This document shows positions 28,732 through 39,442 of a DNA stretch of 64,000 bases, piece after piece. The translations under genes were made by a program, and so were the position numbers. The stretch's first letter is position 1; the number at the start of each line of letters is the position of its first letter. The notes beneath the pieces were generated by a model. It saw only the letters and a list, made by a program, of their open reading frames with translations. It did not search any database and was not told where the DNA came from. This DNA is from Serpentinimonas barnesii (lineage in GTDB: Bacteria; Pseudomonadota; Gammaproteobacteria; Burkholderiales; Burkholderiaceae_C). The stretch covers positions 95,100 to 159,099 of the forward strand of contig NZ_BAWN01000006.1 of assembly GCF_000696225.1 (NCBI RefSeq), in the 5' to 3' direction.

Positions 28732-28976
28732 GTTGACTGGCTGTTATTGCGCTCATTCAGGGCGACACCAAGCCCCCTGAGGGACGGTGTCCGGCAGCAC
28801 CCCAAGATCCAGGAGACAAGCACAAATTTTTCCCTAAAGCCCGCTAACGGTGGCACAATAGGAGGCTGCACAGGCCATTTTGGCCCGTGTCGCATCCGCC
28901 AATCGGTGCAGCCGTGTCGCGGAAGGTTTTCAACCCACTTGTGTTTCCTGCAGGGAAACCGAAGGCGAGCGATCTC
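28732..28976. other. 245-bp leader of sucA with a hairpin
   Basis: No gene is seen here. GACACC (28764-28769) and GGTGTC (28786-28791) can pair, enclosing CCCTGAGGG, giving a stable stem-loop without a T tract, so an attenuator or processing site is possible but not shown. The sucA frame stays open upstream to 28887, but homology starts at 28977. I could not place a confident promoter. Confidence 0.35.
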
Positions 28977-31856
28977 ATGAATCAGACCTCTGGCGTCTAC
29001 CAAGCCTATCAAGGCAATTCGTACCTGTTCGGCGGCAACGCGCCCTATGTCGAGGAGATGTACGAAAACTACCTCGCCGACCCGACCTCGGTGCCCGACT
29101 CGTGGCGCGGCTACTTCGACGCCCTCCAGCACGTGCCCGCACTTGATGGCACCGATGCGCGCGACGTGCCACACTTGCCCGTCATCAACGCTTTTGCCGA
29201 GCGCGCCAAGCAGGGTGTGACGCAGGTGGTGGTGGCCTCCGGCGCCAGCCCAGAACTGGCGCGCAAGCAGGTGTTCTCGCAGCAGCTTATTGCCGCCTAC
29301 CGCAATGTGGGCCAGCGCTGGGCCGACCTCGATCCGCTCAAACGCGCCGAGCGCGAAGCCATCCCCGACCTCGATCCGGCCTTCTACGGCTTCACCGACG
29401 CCGACCAGGAAACGGTTTTTAGCACCAACAACACCTTTTTCCGGCGCGAGACCATGCCGCTGCGCGAGCTGCTCAACGCGCTGCGCGAAACCTACTGCGG
29501 CTCCATCGGAGCCGAGTTCATGTACCTCACCGACCAGACGCAAAAGCGCTGGTGGCAAGAGCGGCTCGAGGGCATCCGCAGCAAGCCCAATTTCAGCGCC
29601 GACGAGAAAAAACACATCCTCGACCGGCTCACCGCTGCCGAAGGCCTTGAGCGCTTCCTGCACACCAAATACGTGGGCCAAAAACGCTTCTCGCTCGAAG
29701 GCGGCGAGAGCTTCATCGTGGCCATCGACCGGGTCATCCAGCAGGCCGGGGCCAAGGGCGTGCAAGAGATCGTGATCGGCATGGCGCACCGCGGCCGCCT
29801 CAATGTGCTGGTCAACACCTTGGGCAAAATGCCCAAAGATTTGTTTGCCGAATTCGACCACACCGCCCCCGAAGACCTGCCCGCGGGCGACGTGAAGTAC
29901 CACCAAGGCTTTAGCTCCGACGTCTCCACCCCCGGCGGCCCGGTGCATTTGAGCCTGGCTTTCAACCCCTCGCACCTGGAAATCGTCAACCCGGTGGTCG
30001 AGGGCTCGGTGCGCGCGCGCATGGACCGCCGCGGCGACACCAAGGGCCAGCAGGTGCTGCCCATTCTGGTGCACGGCGACGCCGCCATCGCCGGCCAGGG
30101 CGTGGTGCAAGAAACGCTGGCGCTGGCGCAAACGCGCGGCTACTCCACCGGCGGCACGGTGCACATCGTCATCAACAACCAGATTGGTTTCACCACCTCC
30201 GACCCGCGCGACGCCCGCTCGACCCTGTACTGCACCGACATCGTCAAGATGATCGAAGCGCCGGTGCTGCACGTCAACGGCGACGACCCGGAAGCCGTGG
30301 CACTGGCGGCGCAACTGGCAATCGAATACCGCATGACCTTCTCCAAGGATGTGGTGATCGACATCGTCTGCTTTCGCAAGCTCGGCCACAACGAGCAAGA
30401 CACCCCGGCCCTCACCCAGCCGCTGATGTACAAGAAAATCGCCCAACACCCCGGCACGCGCAAGCTCTACGCCGACAAGCTGGCGGCGCAAGGCTTGGGC
30501 GAAACCTTGGGCGACGACATGATCAAGGCCTACCGGGCCGCCCTCGACGAAGGCCGGCACACGGTGGACCCGGTGCTGACCAACTTCAAGAGCAAGTTTG
30601 CCGTGGACTGGGCCCCGTTCCTAGGCAAAAAGTGGAGCGATGCGGCCGACACCGCCATTCCGCTGTCCGAGTGGAAGCGGCTGGCCGAGCGCATCACCAC
30701 CCTGCCTGCCAGCGTGACCCCGCATCAACTGGTCAAAAAAGTCTATGCCGACCGGGCCGAGATGGGGCGCGGCGAGCTCAACGTCGATTGGGGCATGGGC
30801 GAGCACATGGCCTTCGCGTCGCTGGTGGCCAGTGGCTATGCGGTGCGCCTGTCGGGCGAAGACTGCGGCCGTGGCACCTTCACGCACCGGCATGCCGTGA
30901 TCCACGACCAAAACCGCGAGAAGTGGGACGTAGGCACCTACATCCCGCTGCAAAACGTGGCCGACAACCAGGCCCCGTTCGTGGTCATCGACTCCATCCT
31001 GTCTGAAGAAGCGGTGCTGGGCTTCGAATACGGCTACGCCTCCAACGACCCCAACACGCTGGTAATCTGGGAAGCGCAGTTTGGCGACTTTGTCAACGGC
31101 GCCCAGGTGGTGATCGACCAGTTCATTGCTTCGGGCGAGGTGAAGTGGGGCCGCGTCAACGGCATCACCCTGATGCTGCCGCACGGCTACGAAGGCCAAG
31201 GCCCGGAGCACAGCTCGGCACGCGTGGAGCGCTTTTTGCAACTGGCGGCCGACACCAATATGCAACTGGTGCAACCCACCACGGCCAGCCAAATTTTCCA
31301 CGTGCTGCGGCGCCAAATGGTGCGCTCGTTGCGCAAGCCGCTGGTGATCTTCACCCCCAAGAGCCTGCTGCGCAACAAAGACGCCACCTCGCCCCTGAGC
31401 GAGTTCACCAAGGGCGGCTTCCAGACCGTGATCCCCGAGCACAGCGCCGAGGTGGCAAAAAACGCCAGCGCCGTCAAGCGCGTGGTGGCCTGCTCGGGCA
31501 AGGTCTACTACGACCTGGTGAAAAAGCGCGAAGAAAAGGGCGCGCACGATGTGGCCATCATCCGCGTCGAGCAGCTCTACCCCTTCCCACACAAGGCTTT
31601 TGCAACCGAGCTCAAGCGCTACCCGAACGCGACCGAGATCGTCTGGTGCCAAGATGAGCCACAAAACCAGGGGGCTTGGTTCTTTGTGCAGCACAACATC
31701 CACGACAACATGCTCGATGGCCAGCGCCTGGGCTATGCCGGCCGCGCCGCTTCCGCTTCGCCGGCGGTGGGCTACGCGCACTTGCACCAGGATCAGCAAA
31801 AATCCCTGATCGAAGCCGCTTTTGGCAAGCTCAAGGGTTTCATCCTAAGCAAATAA
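28977..31856 (+). CDS. sucA: 2-oxoglutarate dehydrogenase E1 component
   Basis: E1o (959 aa) is the thiamine-diphosphate enzyme that decarboxylates 2-oxoglutarate and passes succinyl groups to SucB. The N-terminal YQGNSYLFGGNAPYVEEMYENYLADP is the E2-binding start of the family. Seen further on: ERFLHTKYVGQKRFSLEGGES, GMAHRGRLNVLVNTLGK, the thiamine motif HGDAAIAGQGVVQE ... VHIVINNQIGFTT, and CRGTFTHRH-like DCGRGTFTHRHAV. I place the start at ATG 28977 rather than 28887. It is followed by sucB and lpd. Confidence 0.97.
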   Translation: MNQTSGVYQAYQGNSYLFGGNAPYVEEMYENYLADPTSVPDSWRGYFDALQHVPALDGTDARDVPHLPVINAFAERAKQGVTQVVVASGASPELARKQVFSQQLIAAYRNVGQRWADLDPLKRAEREAIPDLDPAFYGFTDADQETVFSTNNTFFRRETMPLRELLNALRETYCGSIGAEFMYLTDQTQKRWWQERLEGIRSKPNFSADEKKHILDRLTAAEGLERFLHTKYVGQKRFSLEGGESFIVAIDRVIQQAGAKGVQEIVIGMAHRGRLNVLVNTLGKMPKDLFAEFDHTAPEDLPAGDVKYHQGFSSDVSTPGGPVHLSLAFNPSHLEIVNPVVEGSVRARMDRRGDTKGQQVLPILVHGDAAIAGQGVVQETLALAQTRGYSTGGTVHIVINNQIGFTTSDPRDARSTLYCTDIVKMIEAPVLHVNGDDPEAVALAAQLAIEYRMTFSKDVVIDIVCFRKLGHNEQDTPALTQPLMYKKIAQHPGTRKLYADKLAAQGLGETLGDDMIKAYRAALDEGRHTVDPVLTNFKSKFAVDWAPFLGKKWSDAADTAIPLSEWKRLAERITTLPASVTPHQLVKKVYADRAEMGRGELNVDWGMGEHMAFASLVASGYAVRLSGEDCGRGTFTHRHAVIHDQNREKWDVGTYIPLQNVADNQAPFVVIDSILSEEAVLGFEYGYASNDPNTLVIWEAQFGDFVNGAQVVIDQFIASGEVKWGRVNGITLMLPHGYEGQGPEHSSARVERFLQLAADTNMQLVQPTTASQIFHVLRRQMVRSLRKPLVIFTPKSLLRNKDATSPLSEFTKGGFQTVIPEHSAEVAKNASAVKRVVACSGKVYYDLVKKREEKGAHDVAIIRVEQLYPFPHKAFATELKRYPNATEIVWCQDEPQNQGAWFFVQHNIHDNMLDGQRLGYAGRAASASPAVGYAHLHQDQQKSLIEAAFGKLKGFILSK

Positions 31857-31913
31857 ACCCTGAAATTACGCAATTCAGGCCCAGCTCATACGCATTCAAG
31901 GATAGCAATCATC

Positions 31914-33173
31914 ATGGCACTCGTAGAAGTCAAAGTCCCGCAGTTGTCGGAATCCGTGGCCGAAGCCACCCTGTTGCAGTGGAAGAAAAAAGTGGGTGAG
32001 GCGGTGGCCGCCGACCAGATCCTGATCGAAGTCGAGACCGACAAGGTGGTGCTCGAAGTCCCGGCGCCGGTTGCCGGGGTCTTGGCCGAGATCGTCGTGG
32101 CCGACGGCGCCACCGTTTTGGCCGAGCAGCTCATCGCGCGCATCGACACCGAGGGCAAAGTGGCTGCCGCAGCCCCCATCGCCGCCACCAGCCTAGCCAG
32201 CGCTGCCGCCGCAGCGGCCCCTGCCGCCAGCGCCTCCAAAGCCCAGGTGGCCATGCCCGCCGCTGCCAAATTGCTGGCCGAGCACCAGCTGGCTGCTGGC
32301 AGCGTGAGCGGCACGGGCAAAGACGGCCGCGTGCTCAAGGGCGATGTGCTGGCCGCCGTGGCCGCCGGTGCCGCTGCCCCGGCCAAAGCGCCAGCCGCAG
32401 CCACCGCCATCCCCACCGGCGTGCCCACCCAAGCCCTGCCGCAAGTGGCCGCGCCCAGCCTCGACCTCGGCCAGCGCCCCGAGCAGCGCGTGCCCATGAG
32501 CCGATTGCGCGCCCGCGTGGCCGAGCGGCTGCTGCAATCGCAAGCCAGCAACGCCATCCTGACCACCTTCAACGAGGTCAATATGGCACCGGTGATGGAA
32601 ATGCGCAAGCGCTTCCAGGAGCGCTTCGAGAAAGAGCACGGCGTCAAGCTCGGCTTCATGAGCTTCTTCGTCAAGGCGGCGGTGCATGCGCTGAAAAAAT
32701 TCCCGGTCGTCAACGCCTCGGTCGATGGCAACGACATCGTCTACCACGGCTATTTCGACATCGGCATCGCGGTCGGCTCGCCGCGTGGCCTGGTGGTGCC
32801 CATCATCCGCAACGCCGACCAGCTCGGTTTTGCCGAGATCGAGAAAAAGATCGCCGAATTTGGCCAAAAAGCCCAAGCCGGCAAGCTCGGCATCGAGGAA
32901 ATGAGCGGCGGCACCTTCTCCATCTCCAACGGTGGCACCTTCGGCTCCATGCTCTCGACCCCGATCATCAACCCGCCGCAGTCGGCCATTTTGGGCGTGC
33001 ACGCCACCAAAGACCGCGCTGTGGTGGAAAACGGCCAGATCGTGATCCGCCCGATCAACTACCTGGCGCTGAGCTACGACCACCGCATCATCGACGGCCG
33101 CGAAGCCGTATTGAGCCTGGTGGCCATGAAAGAAGCGCTCGAAGACCCATCGCGCCTGCTGTTCAACCTCTGA
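31914..33173 (+). CDS. sucB: Dihydrolipoyllysine-residue succinyltransferase (E2 of 2-oxoglutarate dehydrogenase)
   Basis: E2o (419 aa) has one lipoyl domain (residues 1-80, lipoyl Lys in [14 protein letters not shown]), an Ala-rich linker, a small E1/E3-binding domain ([13 protein letters not shown] ... [15 protein letters not shown]), a second Ala/Pro linker, and the catalytic core with [13 protein letters not shown] holding the His and Asp of the active site. It forms the core of the complex. It begins 57 bp after sucA. Confidence 0.97.
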   Translation: MALVEVKVPQLSESVAEATLLQWKKKVGEAVAADQILIEVETDKVVLEVPAPVAGVLAEIVVADGATVLAEQLIARIDTEGKVAAAAPIAATSLASAAAAAAPAASASKAQVAMPAAAKLLAEHQLAAGSVSGTGKDGRVLKGDVLAAVAAGAAAPAKAPAAATAIPTGVPTQALPQVAAPSLDLGQRPEQRVPMSRLRARVAERLLQSQASNAILTTFNEVNMAPVMEMRKRFQERFEKEHGVKLGFMSFFVKAAVHALKKFPVVNASVDGNDIVYHGYFDIGIAVGSPRGLVVPIIRNADQLGFAEIEKKIAEFGQKAQAGKLGIEEMSGGTFSISNGGTFGSMLSTPIINPPQSAILGVHATKDRAVVENGQIVIRPINYLALSYDHRIIDGREAVLSLVAMKEALEDPSRLLFNL

Positions 33174-33190
33174 GCCGAAAGCGCCCTACC

Positions 33191-34642
<1,452 letters not shown>

Positions 34643-34664
34643 GCCCAGCGCAGCGCGGCCCGCC

Positions 34665-35798
34665 ATGCCCGAGCAGATTCCTTTGCCCGAGTCGGGCTAC
34701 GGGCCTGTGCGCGCACTCTATGAAGCCGAACTGCGCGCACGCGGCTACCAGAGCGACCCGGCGCAACTGCGCGCCGTCGAGGCGCTGGAGCGCTGTGCCG
34801 CCGAGTGGACGCACTTCAAGCAGCGCCGCTCCAACGCCCTGAAAAAGTTCATCAACCGCTTGCCCATCCCGCGCGGGGTGTATTTGTACGGCGGCGTGGG
34901 GCGCGGCAAGAGCTTTTTGATGGACTGCTTTTACAACGCGGTGCCCTTGCGGCGCAAGACGCGGCTGCATTTTCACGAATTCATGCGCGAGGTGCACCGC
35001 CAGTTGGCCGAGCTGCAAGGCACCGTGAATCCGCTGGACGAAATGGGCCGTCGCATGGCCGTGCGCTATCGGCTGGTGTGCTTCGACGAATTCCACGTGG
35101 CCGATGTGACCGACGCCATGATCTTGCACCGCGTGCTCGACGCCATGCGCAAATACGGCATCGGCATCGTCACCACCAGCAACTTCCACCCCGACGGCCT
35201 CTACCCCGACGGCCTGCACCGCGACCGCATTCTGCCCGCCATCGAGGGGCTCAAGCAAAGCATGGATGTGCTCAACGTCGATCACGGCATCGACTACCGC
35301 CAGCGCACGCTGGAGCAGTTGCCGCTCTACCTGTGCCCGCTCGGGCCCGAGGCCGAGGCGCAGATGGAATCGGCCTTTGAGCGCTTGGCCGAAGCCCACG
35401 ACGAGGCGCCGCAGTTGCAGATCGAGGCACGCGAAATCCGCGCCATTCGCCGCGCCGGCGGCGTGGTATGGTTCGATTTTCGCACCCTCTGCGGCGGACC
35501 GCGCTCGCAAAACGACTACCTCGAACTCGCCACCCAGTTCCACACCGTGCTGCTGAGCAACGTGCCGCACCTGCCGGTGAACATGGCCGCGCAGGCGCGC
35601 CGCTTCACTTGGCTGGTCGATGTGCTGTACGACCGGCGCGTCAAGCTCATCGTCTCGGCCGCCGTGCCGCCCGAGCAGCTCTACACCGAAGGCCCGCTGG
35701 CGCACGAATTCCCGCGCACCGTCTCGCGCCTAAACGAAATGCAGAGCAAAGCCTATTTGGCGCTGGCGCGGCGCGAGGTGGATACGGGCTTGACCTGA
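34665..35798 (+). CDS. zapE: Cell division protein ZapE (AFG1-like ATPase)
   Basis: This 377-residue P-loop ATPase has Walker A LYGGVGRGKSFLMD (near 75) and Walker B LVCFDEFHVADVTDA (near 140). A sensor-like TTSNFHPDGLYPDGLHRDR and a C-terminal HLPVNMAAQARRFTWLVDVLYD are typical of the AFG1/ZapE family. In E. coli ZapE acts at the division ring. It begins 22 bp after lpd and may be co-transcribed. There is no transmembrane segment. Confidence 0.95.
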   Translation: MPEQIPLPESGYGPVRALYEAELRARGYQSDPAQLRAVEALERCAAEWTHFKQRRSNALKKFINRLPIPRGVYLYGGVGRGKSFLMDCFYNAVPLRRKTRLHFHEFMREVHRQLAELQGTVNPLDEMGRRMAVRYRLVCFDEFHVADVTDAMILHRVLDAMRKYGIGIVTTSNFHPDGLYPDGLHRDRILPAIEGLKQSMDVLNVDHGIDYRQRTLEQLPLYLCPLGPEAEAQMESAFERLAEAHDEAPQLQIEAREIRAIRRAGGVVWFDFRTLCGGPRSQNDYLELATQFHTVLLSNVPHLPVNMAAQARRFTWLVDVLYDRRVKLIVSAAVPPEQLYTEGPLAHEFPRTVSRLNEMQSKAYLALARREVDTGLT

Positions 35799-35814
35799 GG
35801 GGTGTGGATGCACC

Positions 35815-35843
35815 TTGACAGAGTAAGGATTATTCCTTACCAT
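35815..35843 (+). promoter_or_regulatory. Promoter and palindromic operator of prlF-yhaV
   Basis: TTGACA (35815-35820, consensus), 17 bp, TACCAT (35838-35843). The spacer is filled by an inverted repeat, GTAAGGA-N4-TCCTTAC (35823-35840). Bound antitoxin would sit exactly between -35 and -10. The antitoxin ATG follows 31 bp on, after AGGAGG. Confidence 0.65.
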
Positions 35844-35874
35844 CGAAGCCGGTCCAGATTCACAGGAGGCCGCC

Positions 35875-36195
35875 ATGCCCGCCATTCACGAAGTCGCCAC
35901 CCTCACATCGAAGGGGCAGATCACCCTGCCCAAACCCATCCGACAGGCGCTGGGCGTGGATGCGGGTGGTAAGGTGGCCTTTGATTTGAAGGGTGGCCGC
36001 GTCATCGTCACCCGCGTGACCGATGAAGATCACGAAGATCCGGCCATCGGCAGCTTTCTCGCCCTGCTGGAAAAAGACATACAGTCCGGGCTGCACATCA
36101 CAGCGCTGCCCGACGAGCTGGCGCGCTCCATGCTCGCCAGGCTAGGCAAGCAGGTCGATCTGAACGAAGACATCCAAGGCGACGTGGCGCTGTGA
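35875..36195 (+). CDS. prlF: PrlF-family antitoxin (AbrB/SpoVT fold)
   Basis: The 106-residue protein begins MPAIHEVATLTSKGQITLPKPIRQALGV, the AbrB swapped-hairpin DNA-binding domain, then GGKVAFDLKGGRVIVTRV and a helical acidic C-terminus (VDLNEDIQGDVAL). It pairs with YhaV, whose GTG start overlaps its stop by four bases. AGGAGG precedes the ATG. It should neutralise YhaV and repress the consensus-like promoter just upstream. Confidence 0.92.
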   Translation: MPAIHEVATLTSKGQITLPKPIRQALGVDAGGKVAFDLKGGRVIVTRVTDEDHEDPAIGSFLALLEKDIQSGLHITALPDELARSMLARLGKQVDLNEDIQGDVAL

Positions 36196-36647
36196 TTGAG
36201 CGTCATGGATGGAATCTGCTCTTTCACGATTGCCTGATCGAGCAGCTACGGAAACTGGATGCAGCCGCGTCGCGTGCCAAGGCGCAAGACCCAGAGGGTT
36301 TCGAGTCCAACGCCAACGTCAAACTGTTTGACGCTTTGGCGACTTTGATCCTGGAGGCCGTCCCAAGCGATCCGAGCCGAGACGAGTACCGGCAAGGCAA
36401 CACCATGGGGCCTGCGTTTCGCCACTGGCGACGAGCCAAGATCGGCCGCCGCTTTCGTTTGTTCTTCCGCTTTGACACCAAGGCCCGGATTATCATCTTC
36501 GCTTGGGTCAATGACGAGCACACCTTGCGCTCATCAGGTGCCAAAACCGACCCTTACGTGGTGTTCCAGAAAATGCTCAAGTCTGGCCGTCCTCCCGATG
36601 ACTGGGGTGCATTGCTCGCCGCCAGCAAGACCGACTGGAATCGATAG
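36192..36647 (+). CDS. yhaV: YhaV-type toxin (ribosome-associated ribonuclease)
   Basis: The 151-residue toxin matches YhaV throughout: HGWNLLFHDCLIEQLRKLDA at the N-terminus, SNANVKLFDALATLILEAVP, the core RQGNTMGPAFRHWRRAKIG with FRLFFRFD, then IIFAWVNDEHTLR and RPPDDW. It belongs to the RelE-related fold with basic catalytic residues. The start is GTG 36192. The module stands between zapE and dnaB and does not disrupt either gene. The stretch 36648-36760 before dnaB shows nothing I can name. Confidence 0.93.
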   Translation: MIERHGWNLLFHDCLIEQLRKLDAAASRAKAQDPEGFESNANVKLFDALATLILEAVPSDPSRDEYRQGNTMGPAFRHWRRAKIGRRFRLFFRFDTKARIIIFAWVNDEHTLRSSGAKTDPYVVFQKMLKSGRPPDDWGALLAASKTDWNR

Positions 36648-36760
36648 TGCTTCGATGGGTTGCACGCAAGCAACGCCATGCGGGTGCATTGCTGCGGGCC
36701 CAGCGCTGCGGCGCAGGCAAGCGGCGCACTGGTTAAGATCGCCGGCCTGAAAGGAAATCC

Positions 36761-38173
36761 ATGTCAGCCGTGTTTGCTCTTGATGATCTGCCGCCGGGGG
36801 CTTTCCCGGACGCCCAAGTGGCGCAACTGCGCGTGCCGCCACACTCGATCGAGGCCGAGTCCAGTGTGCTGGGGGGCTTGCTGCTCGACAACGGCGCCTG
36901 GGACCGGGTGGCCGACCTAATCGGCGAATCCGACTGCTACCGGCGCGAGCACCAGCTCATCTATGCGGCCATTGCGACCTTGGTCAACGCCGGCAAGCCG
37001 GCCGATGTGATCACCGTGTTCGAGCACCTGAGCAGCCAGGGGCGCTCGGATGAGGTGGGGGGTCTGGCCTACCTCAACTCGCTGGCGCAGTACGTGCCCA
37101 GCGCCGGCAACATCCGCCGCTACGCCGAAATCGTGCGCGAGCGCGCGATTTTGCGCAAACTCATCGGCGCCAGCGACGACATCGCCAGCAGCGCCTTCAA
37201 CCCCAAGGGGCGGCCGGTAGCCACCATTCTGGACGAGGCCGAGCAAAAGATTTTTCACATCGGTGAAGAAGGCTCGCGCCTCAAGCAGGGTTTTCAGTCG
37301 CTCGATACGCTGGTGGTCAACCTGCTGGACCGGGTGCAGGAAATGGCCGACAACCCGAACGACATCACCGGCGTGCCGACCGGCTTCATCGACCTTGACC
37401 GCATGACCTCGGGCTTGCAGGCGGGCGATCTGGTGGTGCTGGCTGCAAGGCCCTCGATGGGCAAAACCGCCCTGGCCATCAACATCGCCGAACACGTGGC
37501 CCTGCACGAGGGGCTGCCGGTGGCGGTGTTTTCGATGGAGATGGGGGCGGCGCAGTTGGCGGTGCGCATCGTCGGCTCGATCGGGCGCATCCACCAGGGG
37601 CGGCTGCGCACCGGCAAGCTCACCGACGAGGAGTGGCCGCGCCTGACCGAAGCGATCGAGAAGCTGCGCCAGGTGTCCTTGCACATCGATGAGACGGCAG
37701 GTCTGACGCCCTCCGAGCTGCGCGCCAACGCACGCCGGCTGGCGCGCCAGTGCGGCAAGCTGGGGCTGATCGTGGTGGACTACTTGCAACTGATGAGCGG
37801 CAGCTCTTCGGGCGACGAAAACCGCGCCACCGAGCTGGGCGAAATCTCGCGCGGCCTCAAAATGCTGGCCAAAGAGCTGCAATGTCCGGTGATTGCGCTC
37901 TCGCAGCTCAACCGCTCGGTCGAGACGCGCACCGACAAGCGCCCCATGATGAGCGACTTGCGCGAGTCCGGCGCCATCGAGCAAGACGCCGACATCATCA
38001 TGTTCATCTACCGCGACGAGTACTACACCAAAGACGCCTGCAAGGAGCCCGGCGTGGCCGAAATCATCATTGGTAAACAGCGCAACGGCCCCACTGGCAC
38101 CGTCAAGCTCACCTTCCTCAACGTGCTCACGCGCTTCGAGAGCATGGCGCAAGAGGGCGGCTACCATGGCTGA
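36761..38173 (+). CDS. dnaB: Replicative DNA helicase DnaB
   Basis: DnaB (470 aa) is the hexameric fork helicase. The N-terminal domain has RVPPHSIEAESSVLGGLLLDN, and after a linker the RecA-like motor has Walker A ARPSMGKTALAINIA (near 229), Walker B LGLIVVDYLQLM (near 335), the DnaB motif with ALSQLNRSVETRTDKRPMMSDLRESGAIEQDAD, and the arginine finger region. Length is normal. The next gene starts inside its last codons (ATGGCTGA). Confidence 0.97.
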   Translation: MSAVFALDDLPPGAFPDAQVAQLRVPPHSIEAESSVLGGLLLDNGAWDRVADLIGESDCYRREHQLIYAAIATLVNAGKPADVITVFEHLSSQGRSDEVGGLAYLNSLAQYVPSAGNIRRYAEIVRERAILRKLIGASDDIASSAFNPKGRPVATILDEAEQKIFHIGEEGSRLKQGFQSLDTLVVNLLDRVQEMADNPNDITGVPTGFIDLDRMTSGLQAGDLVVLAARPSMGKTALAINIAEHVALHEGLPVAVFSMEMGAAQLAVRIVGSIGRIHQGRLRTGKLTDEEWPRLTEAIEKLRQVSLHIDETAGLTPSELRANARRLARQCGKLGLIVVDYLQLMSGSSSGDENRATELGEISRGLKMLAKELQCPVIALSQLNRSVETRTDKRPMMSDLRESGAIEQDADIIMFIYRDEYYTKDACKEPGVAEIIIGKQRNGPTGTVKLTFLNVLTRFESMAQEGGYHG

Positions 38174-38618
38174 TGCCACCACCACCCCGACCCGGCCCGC
38201 CCCGCTGGCGCGCACCGAATTCCGCCACTTCGTCCCGATCCAGACGCGCTGGATGGACAACGACATCTATGGTCACGCCAACAACGTGGTCTATTACAGC
38301 TGGTTCGACACGGCGGTCAACGGCTACCTGATCGAGCGCGGGGTGCTCGACATCCACGCCGGGGCGGTGATCGGGCTGGTGATCGAAACCCAGTGCAACT
38401 ACTTTGCCCCGCTGGCCTTCCCCGAGGCCGTAGAGGCCGGTTTGCGAGTGGCGCATCTGGGGCGCTCCAGCGTGCGCTACCAGGTCGGCCTGTTTGCGCG
38501 CGGCTCGGATCGGTGTGCGGCCGCCGGGCACTTTGTGCACGTCTATGTGGACCGGGCCTCGCGCCGGCCGGTGCCGCTGCCGGCCGATTTGCAGGCGGTG
38601 CTGACCGGCTTGCTTTGA
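38166..38618 (+). CDS. Acyl-CoA thioesterase, YbgC/4HBT hot-dog family
   Basis: The 150-residue product has the hot-dog core with QTRWMDNDIYGHANNVVYYSWFDTAVN, containing the catalytic Asp and the H-x-N-N motif, and VETQCNYFAPLAFPEAVE. It should hydrolyse acyl-CoA thioesters; the substrate is unknown. ATG 38166 overlaps dnaB by eight bases. An upstream frame to 38070 lies within dnaB and is not supported by homology. Confidence 0.88.
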   Translation: MADATTTPTRPAPLARTEFRHFVPIQTRWMDNDIYGHANNVVYYSWFDTAVNGYLIERGVLDIHAGAVIGLVIETQCNYFAPLAFPEAVEAGLRVAHLGRSSVRYQVGLFARGSDRCAAAGHFVHVYVDRASRRPVPLPADLQAVLTGLL

Positions 38619-38701
38619 GGGCGGCCTTTGAAGGCGGCTCAAGTACCCGCCATAATTGACGCACCCGTCAATTCAACCCGCAGACCCACGGAGCCCCCCG
38701 C

Positions 38702-39442
38702 ATGACACCAACCCCTGCATCCACCGCCACCGTGCGCCCCACCGTGAACGACCCCGCCAGCGTCGAGGCAGCGATCGAGAGCCGCCAGTCGGTGCGCGCT
38801 TTTTTGCCCACGCCGGTGCCGCGCCCGCTGCTGGAGCGCCTGCTGGCGCTGGCCAGCCGCGCCCCTTCGGGCACCAACACCCAGCCGTGGAAGGTCTATG
38901 TGGTGCAAGGGGCCAGCCGCGACGCGCTGGTGCAAAAAGTCTGCGCCGCCCACGACGCCGTGCGCGCCAACCCAGCGCTGGCCGAGCAGTACCGCGAGTC
39001 CTACGACTACTACCCCAAGCAGTGGATCAGCCCCTACATCGAGCGCCGGCGCGAAAACGGACTCAGCCTCTACACCCTGCTGGGCATCGGCAAGGCCGAC
39101 AAAGACCGCATGCACGCCCAGTGGCAGCGCAACTACCGCTTCTTTGATGCGCCCGTGGGCCTGTTCGTGACCATCGACAAGGCCATGGGCGGCGGCTCCT
39201 TGCTCGACACCGGCATGTTTTTGCAAAACCTCACGCTGGCGGCGCGCGCGCACGGGCTTGACGCCTGCGCCCAAGCGGCCTGGAACGGCTACGCCAGCAT
39301 CGTGCTGCCGCACCTGGGGGCAGGGGAGAACGAAATGCTGGTGTGTGGCGTGGCGCTGGGCTACGCCGACCCAAGCGACATCATCAACACCTTCCGCACC
39401 CCGCGCCTGCCGGTGTCCGAGTTCACCACCTGGCTCGAATGA
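38702..39442 (+). CDS. Nitroreductase-family FMN oxidoreductase
   Basis: This 246-residue flavoprotein has the FMN-binding start ESRQSVRAFLPTPVPRPLLERLLALASRAPSGTNTQPW (near 22-60) and GMFLQNLTLAARAHGLDACAQAAW near 165, typical of nitroreductases. It likely uses NAD(P)H to reduce nitro compounds or quinones. The next gene overlaps its stop by four bases (ATGA). No transport signal is seen. Confidence 0.92.
   Translation: MTPTPASTATVRPTVNDPASVEAAIESRQSVRAFLPTPVPRPLLERLLALASRAPSGTNTQPWKVYVVQGASRDALVQKVCAAHDAVRANPALAEQYRESYDYYPKQWISPYIERRRENGLSLYTLLGIGKADKDRMHAQWQRNYRFFDAPVGLFVTIDKAMGGGSLLDTGMFLQNLTLAARAHGLDACAQAAWNGYASIVLPHLGAGENEMLVCGVALGYADPSDIINTFRTPRLPVSEFTTWLE

Noticed and set aside
31859..31879. 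CCTGAA...TTCAGG inverted repeat between sucA and sucB as a terminator
   Set aside because: Only 6 bp, no T tract, and sucB must be transcribed through it; at most an attenuating hairpin.
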